Positions 52,253 to 61,535 of a DNA stretch of 64,000 bases are shown in pieces. The notes under the pieces are model-generated. The model did not search any database and was not told the origin of the DNA. It saw only the letters and a program-made list of their open reading frames with translations. Within the stretch, counting starts at the first letter, position 1. Each line of letters opens with the position of its first letter. Position numbers and translations under genes: made by a program. The stretch spans positions 7,612,242 to 7,676,241 of the forward strand of contig OX328097.1 in the NCBI GenBank assembly GCA_946811185.2. The letters are read 5' to 3'. The stretch comes from Hippopus hippopus. Lineage: Eukaryota > Mollusca > Bivalvia > Cardiida > Cardiidae.

Positions 52253-52450
52253 GGCCCATATTCACAAAGCATTCTAAAGAACATTTTTTGGTCTTATTCT
52301 CTAGCATTTTCTAAAGTTGAAAGTTACATAACTTCTGATTGGCCAAACCATTTGGTTTAGCCAATCAGAAGTTGTGTTTCTTTCAAATTGATGAAATCTT
52401 GAAGAGTAAGACTTCAAATGTTCTTAAGAATGGTTGTGAATACAGACCCT
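52253..52450. mobile_element. Foldback MITE with GGCCCATATTCACAAA termini
   Basis: The left end GGCCCATATTCACAAAGC pairs with the right end GGTTGTGAATACAGACCC, and AAGAACATTT pairs with AAATGTTCTT. The centre is an almost perfect palindrome, ACTTCTGATTGGC..GCCAATCAGAAGT, at 52331-52372. Confidence 0.7.
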
Positions 52451-52535
52451 GGTTGTAGCTATTTTTCTAACTGAAGAGGTCCATTATATTAGTTTAGAGC
52501 TCTGAAGCTGAGACAACACAATACCACACTTGCTA

Positions 52536-52723
52536 ATTTTGACCAAACAAACCTGTGTTTTTACCACCTGTTCAAAAAGAAGGCCTCTGAAAAAGTTTTC
52601 TCCTTTTCTTTTAATGTTTTCTTCTCTTTCAAAAACAGTACCTATCATTTTGAGCCGCATTAGTCATTTGCAAATGCTTCAAATATAGAAATTCTGAAAA
52701 TCTGTCATCATATAAAGATTTAA
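52536..52723 (+). mobile_element. Hairpin MITE family A, left arm deleted
   Basis: GACCAAACAAACCTG start and CATATAAAGATTTAA end. GAAAAAG joins TTTTCTCCTTTTC directly, so the left arm and tip are gone. Shares the TTAA at 52720 with the next copy. Confidence 0.7.
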
Positions 52724-52947
52724 CTCTCTACCAAACGACAAAATTTTAGACCAGTCCAAATTGAAGGCATTTGCAGACGACAAAATGAATGAGAGCGAAG
52801 AATTGAAATTTATTTGGGGAGGGTAGAAAACATCGTAGGGAAAAGAGAAAATGCTTGTTACTAGCATTTTCTCCTTTTCCTACGATGTTCTCAAAAGCTG
52901 TCTTTCTTAGGGTCGATAGAAGTTGGGATTGTGCGGTAAAGGGTTAA
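52720..52947 (-). mobile_element. Hairpin MITE family A, full-length with mirrored substitutions
   Basis: TTAACTCTCTACCAAACGAC start, GTGCGGTAAAGGGTTAA end. The outer hairpin arm reads CATCGTAGG on the left and CCTACGATG on the right, where most copies have CATTGTGGG and CCCACAATG. It shares TTAA with neighbours on both sides. Confidence 0.92.
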
Positions 52948-53035
52948 CTCTTTACCTAACAACCCTGCAATTATGACCTTTAAATGGAAAGCTTTTAAAA
53001 ACATTGAGGGAAAAGGAGAGAATGCTGATAACTAA
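52944..53035 (+). mobile_element. Hairpin MITE family A, left half
   Basis: TTAACTCTTTACCTAACAACCC start to GGAGAGAATGCTGATAAC; lost at the hairpin tip. Confidence 0.75.
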
Positions 53036-53550
53036 GTTAAAATTTATATAAAACTCTAAAGGCTAATAACATACTTTAAGAAGGGTAACTGAGAGCAAAA
53101 TTTGATCATTAAAAAGGATACTTCACTTCTTGGCATACTACATAGTCCACTACATCTTTTGCACTTATTACTAAAGAAGAAAGGTCACAGGCATGGTTTG
53201 AACATGGAAATGTCTCATATCAGATGTTTTACATATTATGAAGACTTTCTAATTTAATTTGACACCATAGGAGCAATTTATTTTAAGATATACCAGTGCG
53301 AGTTCTGCAATAAATATATTTGTTGCGTAGTCAATCAATGAGGTGTCTATGCCATATATGGATTTTATCCATGTTATCACATGCTATGACTCCCATTTAT
53401 ACAAAATTTTACACTCTTTTAAATTTAAGCATCTGCAGGCAACAGATCTTAAAATTGATACAAATTTGCAAATACTTTGATCAAAATTATGGGAATGTTC
53501 AACAATGTGTCCAAGAGTAGCCTTTGTAGACATGTAAACGCACAGTATTA
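53036..53550. other. Unannotated stretch
   Basis: No supported gene or repeat. Confidence 0.5.
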
Positions 53551-53781
53551 TATAAACCATTTACAACACAATCCCGACTTTTCATGACCCTGGGGAAGAA
53601 GCCTTTTGAAAACATTGTGGGAAAAGGAGAAAATGCTGGTAACCAGCATTTTATCCATTTCCCACAATGTTTTCTTCCCTTTCCCAAACAAAATGCAATT
53701 TTTGAGTCACTTTTATTTTGTCATCTGCAACTACTTTGAGTTTGGGTAGGCCCAAAATTTTGTCGTCTGGTAAAGAGCTAA
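53551..53781 (+). mobile_element. Hairpin MITE family A, full-length
   Basis: ATAAACCATTTACAACACAAT start and TCTGGTAAAGAGCTAA end. The hairpin has two unpaired changes (TTTATCCATTTCCC). Confidence 0.85.
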
Positions 53782-54358
53782 ATGATTCAGCATCCCTTTT
53801 TCAGCTGCCTAGGGGCAGTGAAGCATGAACTTCTCCAATAAAAAGTCCCAGGAACACTTGTAATATGAAATAGCCATAGAAAATCAAATTATTGTTTTTT
53901 TCTTCAAGCTCTAATTCAGAAGAAAGGCAATCATTAGGTGGAGCTATGAATGTTCACCATTTTCACAGAAAGATGTAATTTTCTGTAGCTGTACTTTATA
54001 ACTCTGTCAACAATTGAGCCAATTTGCCTTTCATTTATCTATATAATATAAATTGCTCTATCAAAATTGCACTGTCACAATTTGATAAGTCCCTGATGAG
54101 GAAAAACAATCAATGTGAGGTGAAAACAGGAAACTTCTGGAGCCTGACTGATGAAATGGGGTTATCTTGAGAGAAGATTTTTTGTTGTCAATAAACCTAG
54201 TTTCTGGGAACATGACATACAAATAAGTGTTTTCTCTACAGAAAATATCTTGGTTGGTTTGGTTTGTACTTGATACATGTAATTCCATTTATTCAACAAA
54301 GTGACATGAATAAACAGAATCAAAATTAAACTACTATCTGCATACAACTATGATATGA
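53782..54358. other. Unannotated stretch
   Basis: No supported gene or repeat. Confidence 0.5.
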
Positions 54359-54366
54359 CCATGTCC

Positions 54367-55488
54367 AGTGATGCATCCAGAAACTTCAAATGGTGGGGCA
54401 CATACCCCCTAATTTTAACAAAAAGGGGGCACTCTAATCCAAAAATGGGATGACTGATTTTTTAGAGAAAATGAAAGGAATAATTGGTTAGATAAAGGAG
54501 TGCTACAAAAAATGCAAGATGTGCATCTTTTCTAATGCATCACACAATGATTCAACCCATACAAACAGTAGTATTCCCACTAGCTTTTTATTTCAAGGGT
54601 ACACTTACCCCCTGAGTTGTAAATCTGGGGGTAAGATTTTATATTAAAGGGTATGACACTATAGTTCCCAACTAGAGCTAAAGCAATCCATAATGATGAT
54701 TTGCAGCAAAAAAATGTTAAATTGAGATATTTATGTAATTTTACTGCTTAAAGTCATTAAAAAGCTGAAAAGGCAGTCTGAAGTGACTCTGATCGGACAA
54801 TGTCAAAGAGACATTTTGTTGTGTCATGGGTTTCCGTGTTTTTTTTAACCGATCAATTTTTCATGTCTGTCAATTTCTGGATAAGTATTTCCGCATGATT
54901 TGACAAAAAATTGTCAATAAGGGTAACAAGCAACTTCAAAAACTGTCATTTTACACAAGATAAGCATATAAAGGCCTTTTTTGCCCATGTATTTTCTTAC
55001 CTGAGGTCTCACGTGTGACCAATATTCATTACGTGAATTTCAATGCTATAACGCGATTCACCCAATAGTTTGTGCGAGTGGGAACACTGAACAGATAAAT
55101 AACTGAAATGTTTGGTACTCGCTACACCTTCCCATCACTATCATCAGTTTTCTGGGAATCCAAAAATTGATGACTAAAAGTCTTATCCAGTTGAACTCAT
55201 GGGATTTTTAGCACCTTTCTAATTTATGATGTCATTGAATAATGTCATTGGGACTTGGGAAATCCAGTGACCTCTTTACTGGTAAGAGTTGTTTCCCTTA
55301 CACTAGCAAAATCGTAGTCTTTAGATGGAATAATTTTCGAGACCGTATTAGAATTTTCGGCACCGCACACTGTGCTTTAAACAATGCGTACATTTCAGTG
55401 AAAATGCAGCATTTAGCGCGCATAGTTCTTACATTTTGGGGGCATTCTCGGAAATAAAGGGGCAATGCCGCACGCTGGATGCATCACT
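54367..55488. mobile_element. hAT-like non-autonomous element, ~1.12 kb, copy 2
   Basis: Ends AGTGATGCATCCAG and CTGGATGCATCACT are perfect inverted repeats. Flanks CCATGTCC and GCATGTCT share six of eight bases, a decayed 8-bp duplication. About 240 bp (54725-54960) is closely similar to 37100-37345 in the other copy, including ATTTTGTTGTGTCATGGGTT. No transposase is encoded. Confidence 0.75.
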
Positions 55489-55685
55489 GCATGTCTAATA
55501 AGAGCACCACTTCCCAATACCAACGCTCAGGTGCAGTAACTGTTGCTCTTTTCAGTAAAAATTCCAAGTTGAAAAAGGGGCATAAATGTGTCAAATATAT
55601 CTTGTCGGTTCTTTGCCTTTCTTCGAAGGGATTTCCCCCATTTTGAAAGTTAATGTCTTGCCCATGTTTTATGTTGGGAATGACA

Positions 55686-55800
55686 GATATTTGAAAGGGT
55701 AGAAAAGAATTTGTGGGAAAAGGAGAAAACGCTAGTTGGGACCAGCACTTTCTTCTTTTCCCACATTGGTTTCTTAACATACTTCCAGACAGATGTAAGA
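55686..55800 (+). mobile_element. Hairpin MITE family A, hairpin-only fragment
   Basis: GTGGGAAAAGGAGAAAACGCTAGTTGGGACCAGCACTTTC-type hairpin with an enlarged loop, flanked by unrelated sequence. Confidence 0.6.
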
Positions 55801-56214
55801 TTTTTCGGTAGAGAATTGATCTGGCCATTGGTGTACAATAATGTCAAGATTGCTCAGGTAAATATCGGATCAATTTGATTGTTGGCTATATCCCTTTCTA
55901 GAAATACATCATTGTGAAAGGCATTGACACCAATGTTTGGTGTCTGTATTGTTTGAGTAGAGGCTGCTGTTTAGCCTCAGTGTTATGGTGAATTTCTGCA
56001 CACAGAGTATGTGAGTAATAGGTTACACAATAGTTATTATTGCCAGTATGATAGCGTTATTGTTCTTTCAGCTCTCTAGTTCATATCAAATTAAGTAAGA
56101 CAACAGCACCGCATACAGGGGTGCCAATGCTTGGCTGTAAATGCTTGAGTTTGGGCATAACTGTGTCAAAAATATTTTGATGGTTACCTGCCCAAGTTGG
56201 TTTAGTTCCCCTTT
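55801..56214. other. Unannotated stretch
   Basis: No supported gene or repeat. Confidence 0.5.
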
Positions 56215-56328
56215 TGCCAGTTAACGACTTGTCCAAGTTTGAAGTAAATAGAGCCATACTGAAATTGTCCTCTGCAAATGCTTTCAATTTGGACAAGGCT
56301 AAAATTTTGTTGTCTGGTAAAGTGTTAA
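56215..56328 (+). mobile_element. Hairpin MITE family A, right half
   Basis: From CATACTGAAATTGTCCTCTGC through AATTTGGACAAGGCTAAAAT to CTGGTAAAGTGTTAA. No hairpin. Confidence 0.65.
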
Positions 56329-56868
56329 TTTGAAGTAGTCCACTGATGGGAATAGGGAATAATTAATGTTATGTGCACCGATCTTGTTTTAAACAAAACA
56401 GTTTGGAGGAAAAGGCTATGGAAATATAATGAATGCAGAAGGCATGGTACACCAAGTCATATTCTATCCTAGAATGTTGTTACATACATTAAAATGAATC
56501 TCCATATTCAATGGAAAGCTCACATAAATTTCTTTTAAATAATCAATGAAAATTTCAATCTGATTCAGAACACAGTATAAGAGTTTCCTAGAATAGAGAA
56601 AATGATTTTGTAAGACATAAACAGTAATAAATGGGTCTGCACAGAATATACAGCGTTTCATCTCAATTCTGATTTATGCAAACAGTCATCATTTGGTAGA
56701 CTGCAGTCACTTTCAATTTAATCATGTTTGACATGCAATCCTAGAATCACATACTAAAACTTACAAAGAAATTTTCTCTGTTCGCTTCCAATTCCAAGTC
56801 TACAGAATCCATATCCTGTATTTCCTTTCTTACAGACTGATCCATGTCCTTCCATTACATGACAAGCC
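56329..56868. other. Unannotated stretch
   Basis: No supported gene or repeat. Confidence 0.5.
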
Positions 56869-56898
56869 TTAACTCTTTACCAAACAATAATATTTTAA
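56869..56898 (-). mobile_element. Hairpin MITE family A, left end cut by a family B insertion
   Basis: TTAACTCTTTACCAAACAATAATATT, then TTAA where the next element begins. The remainder of the A copy is not found on the other side. Confidence 0.6.
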
Positions 56899-57055
56899 CC
56901 CTTAAAGTGCCTAATAAACATGTAATATGTTATTTTCATATCTCTATATCGGACAGTGTAGATCCAAGATCAGACTGCACGTCCTGTGTAGTCTGATCTT
57001 GATCTACACTGTCTGCAAAAGGTCAGTGAGTTGCACTTAGCAGCCTGAGGGTTAA
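56895..57055 (-). mobile_element. Hairpin MITE family B, internally shortened
   Basis: TTAACCCTTAAAGTGCC start, GCCTGAGGGTTAA end, TTAA both sides. The hairpin is intact, outer stem included (GGACAGTGTAGATC..GATCTACACTGTC). Confidence 0.85.
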
Positions 57056-57243
57056 GTGATCCAGTAGCTTAAAACATTTGAAAACTTTTTATTTTCTTTA
57101 TTTCTTTTTCTTATATCAAAGCTTATCAGCAAACTATCAGACAAAATAGATGAAAAACATCAAACTGCATTTAACATGCTGTCTGGAAAAGCAACCAGAA
57201 TTTCCAATGTTATGCCAAGAGATCAAACTTTGTTCCTTTTCTC

Positions 57244-57474
57244 TTAATCTTTTACCAAACAATCCCAACTTTTCATGACCTTAAGGAAGAAGCCATTTGA
57301 AAACATTGTGGGAAAAGGAGAAAAAGCTGGTAACAAGCTCTTTCTCCTTTCCCCACAATGTTTTCTACTCTACAAAAGACAAATTTCATGTTTTGAGTTA
57401 CTTTTTTGTCATCTACAAACTTAATGCTTTCAATTTGGACGTGGCCAAAATTTTGTTGTCCGTTAAAAAGTTAA
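57244..57474 (+). mobile_element. Hairpin MITE family A, full-length
   Basis: TTAATCTTTTACCAAACAATCCC start, CCGTTAAAAAGTTAA end. The tip is altered on both arms (AAAAGCTGGTAACAAGCTCTTT). The last TTAA is shared with a family C copy. Confidence 0.85.
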
Positions 57475-57611
57475 CTATTGTAGCATCAGCCAAATGGGCA
57501 TTCTTAGTCTAGAAATGTGACCCAAATAATTGCAATTTTCTGATTGCTCTTGTGTAGAATGTGTCAGCAAAGGAGCACTGGCTGCAAAGGCAACTATTGC
57601 TGTAACTTTAA
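57471..57611 (-). mobile_element. Hairpin MITE family C lacking its hairpin
   Basis: Minus-strand family C flanks are in order: TAGAAATGTGACCCAAATAAT, GATTGCTCTTGTG, GTCAGCAAAGG, then directly GGCTGCAAAGGCAACTATTGC and a TTAA end at 57608-57611. The ~50-bp hairpin between GCAAAGG and GGCTGC is cleanly missing. Confidence 0.75.
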
Positions 57612-59234
57612 CACTTTATATACTACACAAGTTATGTATACTAAGCACTGCCCAGTAGTCACCGATAAGCAACGCAGGCCGATTTTCTGGTAGAAAACTA
57701 GCCTCAAAATGGCTCCCAACAGACTGCCAAAGTAAAACTGATACAGCTTCATATTACACTGTTTTTCAAAGCTTTTTGATGATTTGACAAAGTAATTAAA
57801 GTTATGTACTTACAGACTTTTATTTTTTTTAATCCAAAGGTGTTTCCAGTTGAAAAAGCAATGATTATTTACAAATATTATGTACAAATTTCTTCCGACA
57901 CAGAGATCCACAAGTTGATTCCGTTTTTCACTATAGACATTCTGTAGCGTATTTGTTTTAAATTATAATATTTCCGGACACACATTCAATTTTTTATTGT
58001 TTTTATTATTTTTTAATGTTAAATAATTGTTTCATGGAAGGGTAATTTAGGTATCTGCATGAAAAATAAAATAGTTTTCTACAAGCACATGTATTTCTGC
58101 CAGAGTTGTTGGGTGCTAAATATGGTCAGCCTTTTCAGGTCATTCTCGCGGCACAATTGTTGGTCTCTGGGACAAAATTTTGCATCAGATGATCTGGAAA
58201 GGAATGCAGAAAAAAGTTGTCATTAATTTTATTCTCTTATTCTCTGTTGTTCTGAGTTAAAAAGCTGTGCATAAACGGTCACCAGTAAAGAATTACTTTC
58301 GCTTTGAACCTCCAAAGGTTGAACTCTACACGGCCGCGTTGATCTCATTCTCCAACTCATCATTGTCTGCTTTTTTATGTCAAAACTGGGCTAGTATTAA
58401 TATCAAAGCAATATCTAGTTATTCAATCATATTATCCATTGATAGAAAGAGGAGCTTTGTGCAAAAAACCCTCGAATTCGGTGTAACTTCAACTATCATT
58501 ACTCGCCATTGTTTTCGAAATCTTTCGAACACACGCGGTGTAATAAAGGTCGGAAAATACCTCCCATTCTTTTGGTTTGAGCTAAAAATAGTAGCTTTAC
58601 ATACAATTGAAATGAGAAACATTATTTGATTGGATAATGATTTCAGATTTGTTGCATTTTGGGTAGGTTTGAACCATTCAGCCTCTTTTTAACATCGGTC
58701 TTCTAGAAGCGATTCGCTGCACTGTGATCTCAGGGGTAGTATTCTTCGACGCTATCTCGCGTCTCTCATATATAAAGGGTTAATGGTTAATGTTAGAAAG
58801 TACCTTTCAGAAATAGTGCTATCAAGATGATATTAGGATCAGAAGGTGAAATGTTCAATAATAGCTGCTGTTTTGACAATGTACTTTACTTAAAATGCTT
58901 CTCATCAACAAATTGAAAAATGCAATAGATCATTGTTGATAGTAAAAATAAATTGTGTAAGCCACATAAATATTCTTAAAAGCCTTGAATTTTATTACAT
59001 CATTTGTATGTCTATAATGATTGCCAACAAATGAAAACAGTGCATTAGTACATTCAATTGATCATTTAATAGTTCATAAATACGTATTTTTTATAAACCA
59101 TCAAAGCCGGATTTTAAAACATTTTTACAGATGGACAAATCGCTCAGACAGAGCTATTTCTCATCTTGGCACAATCTTGTCTCCATGATGAAACTTCAAT
59201 AGCCAACATGCATAATGCAAGTAACAACTGCTAT
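57612..59234. other. Long unannotated stretch
   Basis: 1.6 kb without a recognised repeat. The 120-codon ORF at 58267-58629 shows no domain and overlaps an antisense ORF. A candidate for host sequence. Confidence 0.5.
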
Positions 59235-59662
59235 ATTACCCTTTACCAAACAACAAAATTTTAGACTAAAGTGTTCAAATTGGAAGCATTTACAGATAGT
59301 AATTGAAAAATTAATGTGACTAAATATATGATTTGTCTTTGATAAAATAGAAAACATTTCTCCTCTTCCCGCAACATTTTCAAAAGGCTTCTACAAAAGG
59401 GTCGTTTAACCCTTTACCACACAATCCCGACTTTTAACGACCTTGAGAAAGAAGCCTTTTGAAAACATTGTAGGAAAAGGAGAAAATGCTGGTAACCAGC
59501 ATTTTCTCCTTTTCCCACAACGTTTTCTACCTGTCCCAAAACAAATCTTAGTTTTTGAGTCGTGTTTAATTTGTCGTCTGCAAATGCTTTCAATTTGGAC
59601 AAGTCTAAAATTTTGTTGTTTGGTAAAGAGTTAAACCGGGGATTGAGTGGTAAAAAGTCAAG
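59235..59662 (-). mobile_element. Hairpin MITE family A interrupted at an internal TTAA
   Basis: Left part 59235-59409 (CCCTTTACCAAACAACAAAA.. to AAAGGGTCGTTTAA); right part 59631-59662 (TTAAACCGGGGATTGAGTGG). Joining them with one TTAA gives the expected family sequence GGTCGTTAAAACTCGGGATT-like, so this is a dated nested insertion. Its own left hairpin arm is deleted (GAAAACATTTCTCCTC). Confidence 0.88.
59406..59634 (+). mobile_element. Hairpin MITE family A, youngest-looking copy, nested
   Basis: TTAACCCTTTACCACACAAT start, TTTGGTAAAGAGTTAA end, inserted in the TTAA of another A copy. The hairpin is paired except for a single base (GTAGGA against CCCAC). Closest to the apparent family consensus. 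Confidence 0.95.
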
Positions 59663-59764
59663 TATCTTTCTCTGTTTGACCTTGAGCTGGCATTACCAAC
59701 AAAAAAACACAAGAGTATAAAAGAAGACAGAATGGAGGCAGGAACCATTACAGAGGAAAAAAAA

Positions 59765-59998
59765 TAAATCTTTACCATAAAACGAAACTTTACAACTTTC
59801 CATATTGAAAGCATCTGCTGCCATTGAATAATTATAAATCATGGGTTAAAAGTAAAAATTAATCTTTGATAGAGAAGAAAAAAATAGGGGTAAAGAAATT
59901 GGTGTTATCAGTATTTTCTCCTTTTCCCACGACGTTTTAAAGAAAAAAAAAAAATCATCCGGGTTGTTTAGAGACAGTATTATTTGGTAAAGGGTTAA
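59765..59998 (-). mobile_element. Hairpin MITE family A, left arm decayed
   Basis: ATCTTTACCATAAAACGAAACTTT start, TTTGGTAAAGGGTTAA end. The right arm (GTATTTTCTCCTTTTCCCACG) is whole, the left arm scrambled. Confidence 0.75.
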
Positions 59999-60222
59999 CT
60001 CATTAACACACAACAAAACGGTTGACTGGTCCAAATTGAGGGCACCTGTAGATGTCAAATTCAATGTAGCACATATGATGAAACTGGTCTTCAAAATGGT
60101 AAAAAACATTATGGAGAAAGGAGAAAATATCAGTTACAAGCATTTTCTCCTTTTCCAACTATATTTCAAAAGCCTTTTTCTTCGGGGTTATTAAAACTCA
60201 GAATTGTGGTGTAAAGGTTTAA
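59995..60222 (-). mobile_element. Hairpin MITE family A, adjoining copy
   Basis: Begins at the shared TTAA (CTCATTAACACACAAC) and ends GTGGTGTAAAGGTTTAA. Hairpin arms GGAGAAAATATCAGTTACAAGCATTTTCTCC are partly paired. Confidence 0.82.
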
Positions 60223-60326
60223 TGGCTTCTTGGTGATGAGAAATATCCGTGAAACACTACAGGAGTTAGACAGATGGACATGGGTTCATGCCTAAATCAC
60301 ATGTAAGTTCACGATATAATGAATAT

Positions 60327-60536
60327 TTACCCTTTAGCTGCTAAGCGCTATCTGCTGACCTTTGGCGGACAGTGTAGATCAAGATCAGACTGCACGTTCT
60401 GTGCAGTCTGAACTTGGATCTACACTGACAGCTAAGGTGATATTTTTCTGCAAGAAATGAGTTTGAAATAACATTATTTGGGTTTTTACTATCTGCTTGA
60501 AAGTTCTTTTAAGTTATTTAGCAAGATCAGGGTTAA
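60327..60536 (+). mobile_element. Hairpin MITE family B, full-length
   Basis: TTTACCCTTTAGCTGCTAAGCG start, GCAAGATCAGGGTTAA end. The hairpin GATCAGACTGCAC-GTTCT-GTGCAGTCTGA is near perfect; outer stem GGACAGTGTAGATC/GGATCTACACTG. Confidence 0.85.
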
Positions 60537-60599
60537 TGATTTACTAAAAATCCTGTATTTAACAACTTGAGATAGCAGACCTTTGAAGACAAGCTGATT

Positions 60600-60672
60600 G
60601 TGCAGACGGCAGAGATCAAGAACAAACTGCAAGATCTGGACAGATGTCCAGTCTGATCCTGAATCTACAACA
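60600..60672. mobile_element. Hairpin MITE family B/C fragment
   Basis: CAGAGATCAAGAACAAACTGC, an enlarged loop, CCAGTCTGATCCTGAATCTACA. Confidence 0.5.
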
Positions 60673-61051
60673 TACAATCTACATTATTATACTGCAAAGA
60701 ATTTTCTCGTGATCTGACTGGATAATCTGCCCCGAACATATATATCATGTACACTGGAAAAACCAACATAAAAGCAGTTTCCCTTTCGGGAGCCCTGTAT
60801 ACATGACTACACTTTCAACACAACATCCCAAATGGCTGCGTCGGTCAAGATTAACATCAAGATTATGCACCAAACTGCACGTTTTACCAAGGTTTCAGTG
60901 ACGTAAGTTCCCAGTGACGTCAGTTTTCATTGAATTGGGGCACTCAGAAGGGAAATTCTACTTCGTCAGCGTACTCAATTTTTTGAAACCAAAAAACAGG
61001 TAAATTTCGCTTAATACACGTCGGAATGGTAAAACTTTGCAGTATAATAAA

Positions 61052-61201
61052 TTCGTTGCACAGTCAGGTGGCAGGGGACTTGGAAACTTGTTCACGGCTG
61101 TGATGAATAATGTCGCCACCTCTCCTTCGGCTCGGGACGACATGATTCACCACACCTGTGAACAAGTTTCCAAGTCCCCTGCCACCTGACCGTACAACTA
61201 A
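61052..61201. repeat. Isolated long hairpin, ~65-bp arms
   Basis: The left arm (61052-61116) and right arm (61137-61201) are reverse complements with only a few mismatches. The central 33 bp, CAGGTGGCAGGGGACTTGG.., is nearly exact. The loop is about 20 bp and relatively GC-rich (TCTCCTTCGGCTCGG). It matches none of the MITE families here. Confidence 0.85.
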
Positions 61202-61535
61202 TAATGTCTGCTTTTCTTCTTCACTGTTTACTAGACAGAAAAGGAAAGCCCCTGCTTTTCACTTGCTGAGAGAAATTTCAATCATACACTGAAACAAACA
61301 ATTATCCTCCATATCACTTTGACCATTACATAAGAGATACACCAGCCTGTGAAAATGCACCCTGATAAGACAATACTTAATATCTGCCATTATTTTTTTA
61401 AAAGACAATGCATTTATGCTCTTATTTGCCATCAAGGTCTAAAAAGACAATTTTCTTTGTCTCCAAAGCCAAACAAGACCAAAGTATGTGTATCAGTGAA
61501 AACAACCAACAAACTAGAACTTGTTTTTCTACAAA

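Noticed and set aside
58267..58629. 120-codon ORF as a host gene
   Set aside because: No domain, no signal or splice sites, and an opposing ORF covers the same bases. Could be chance.
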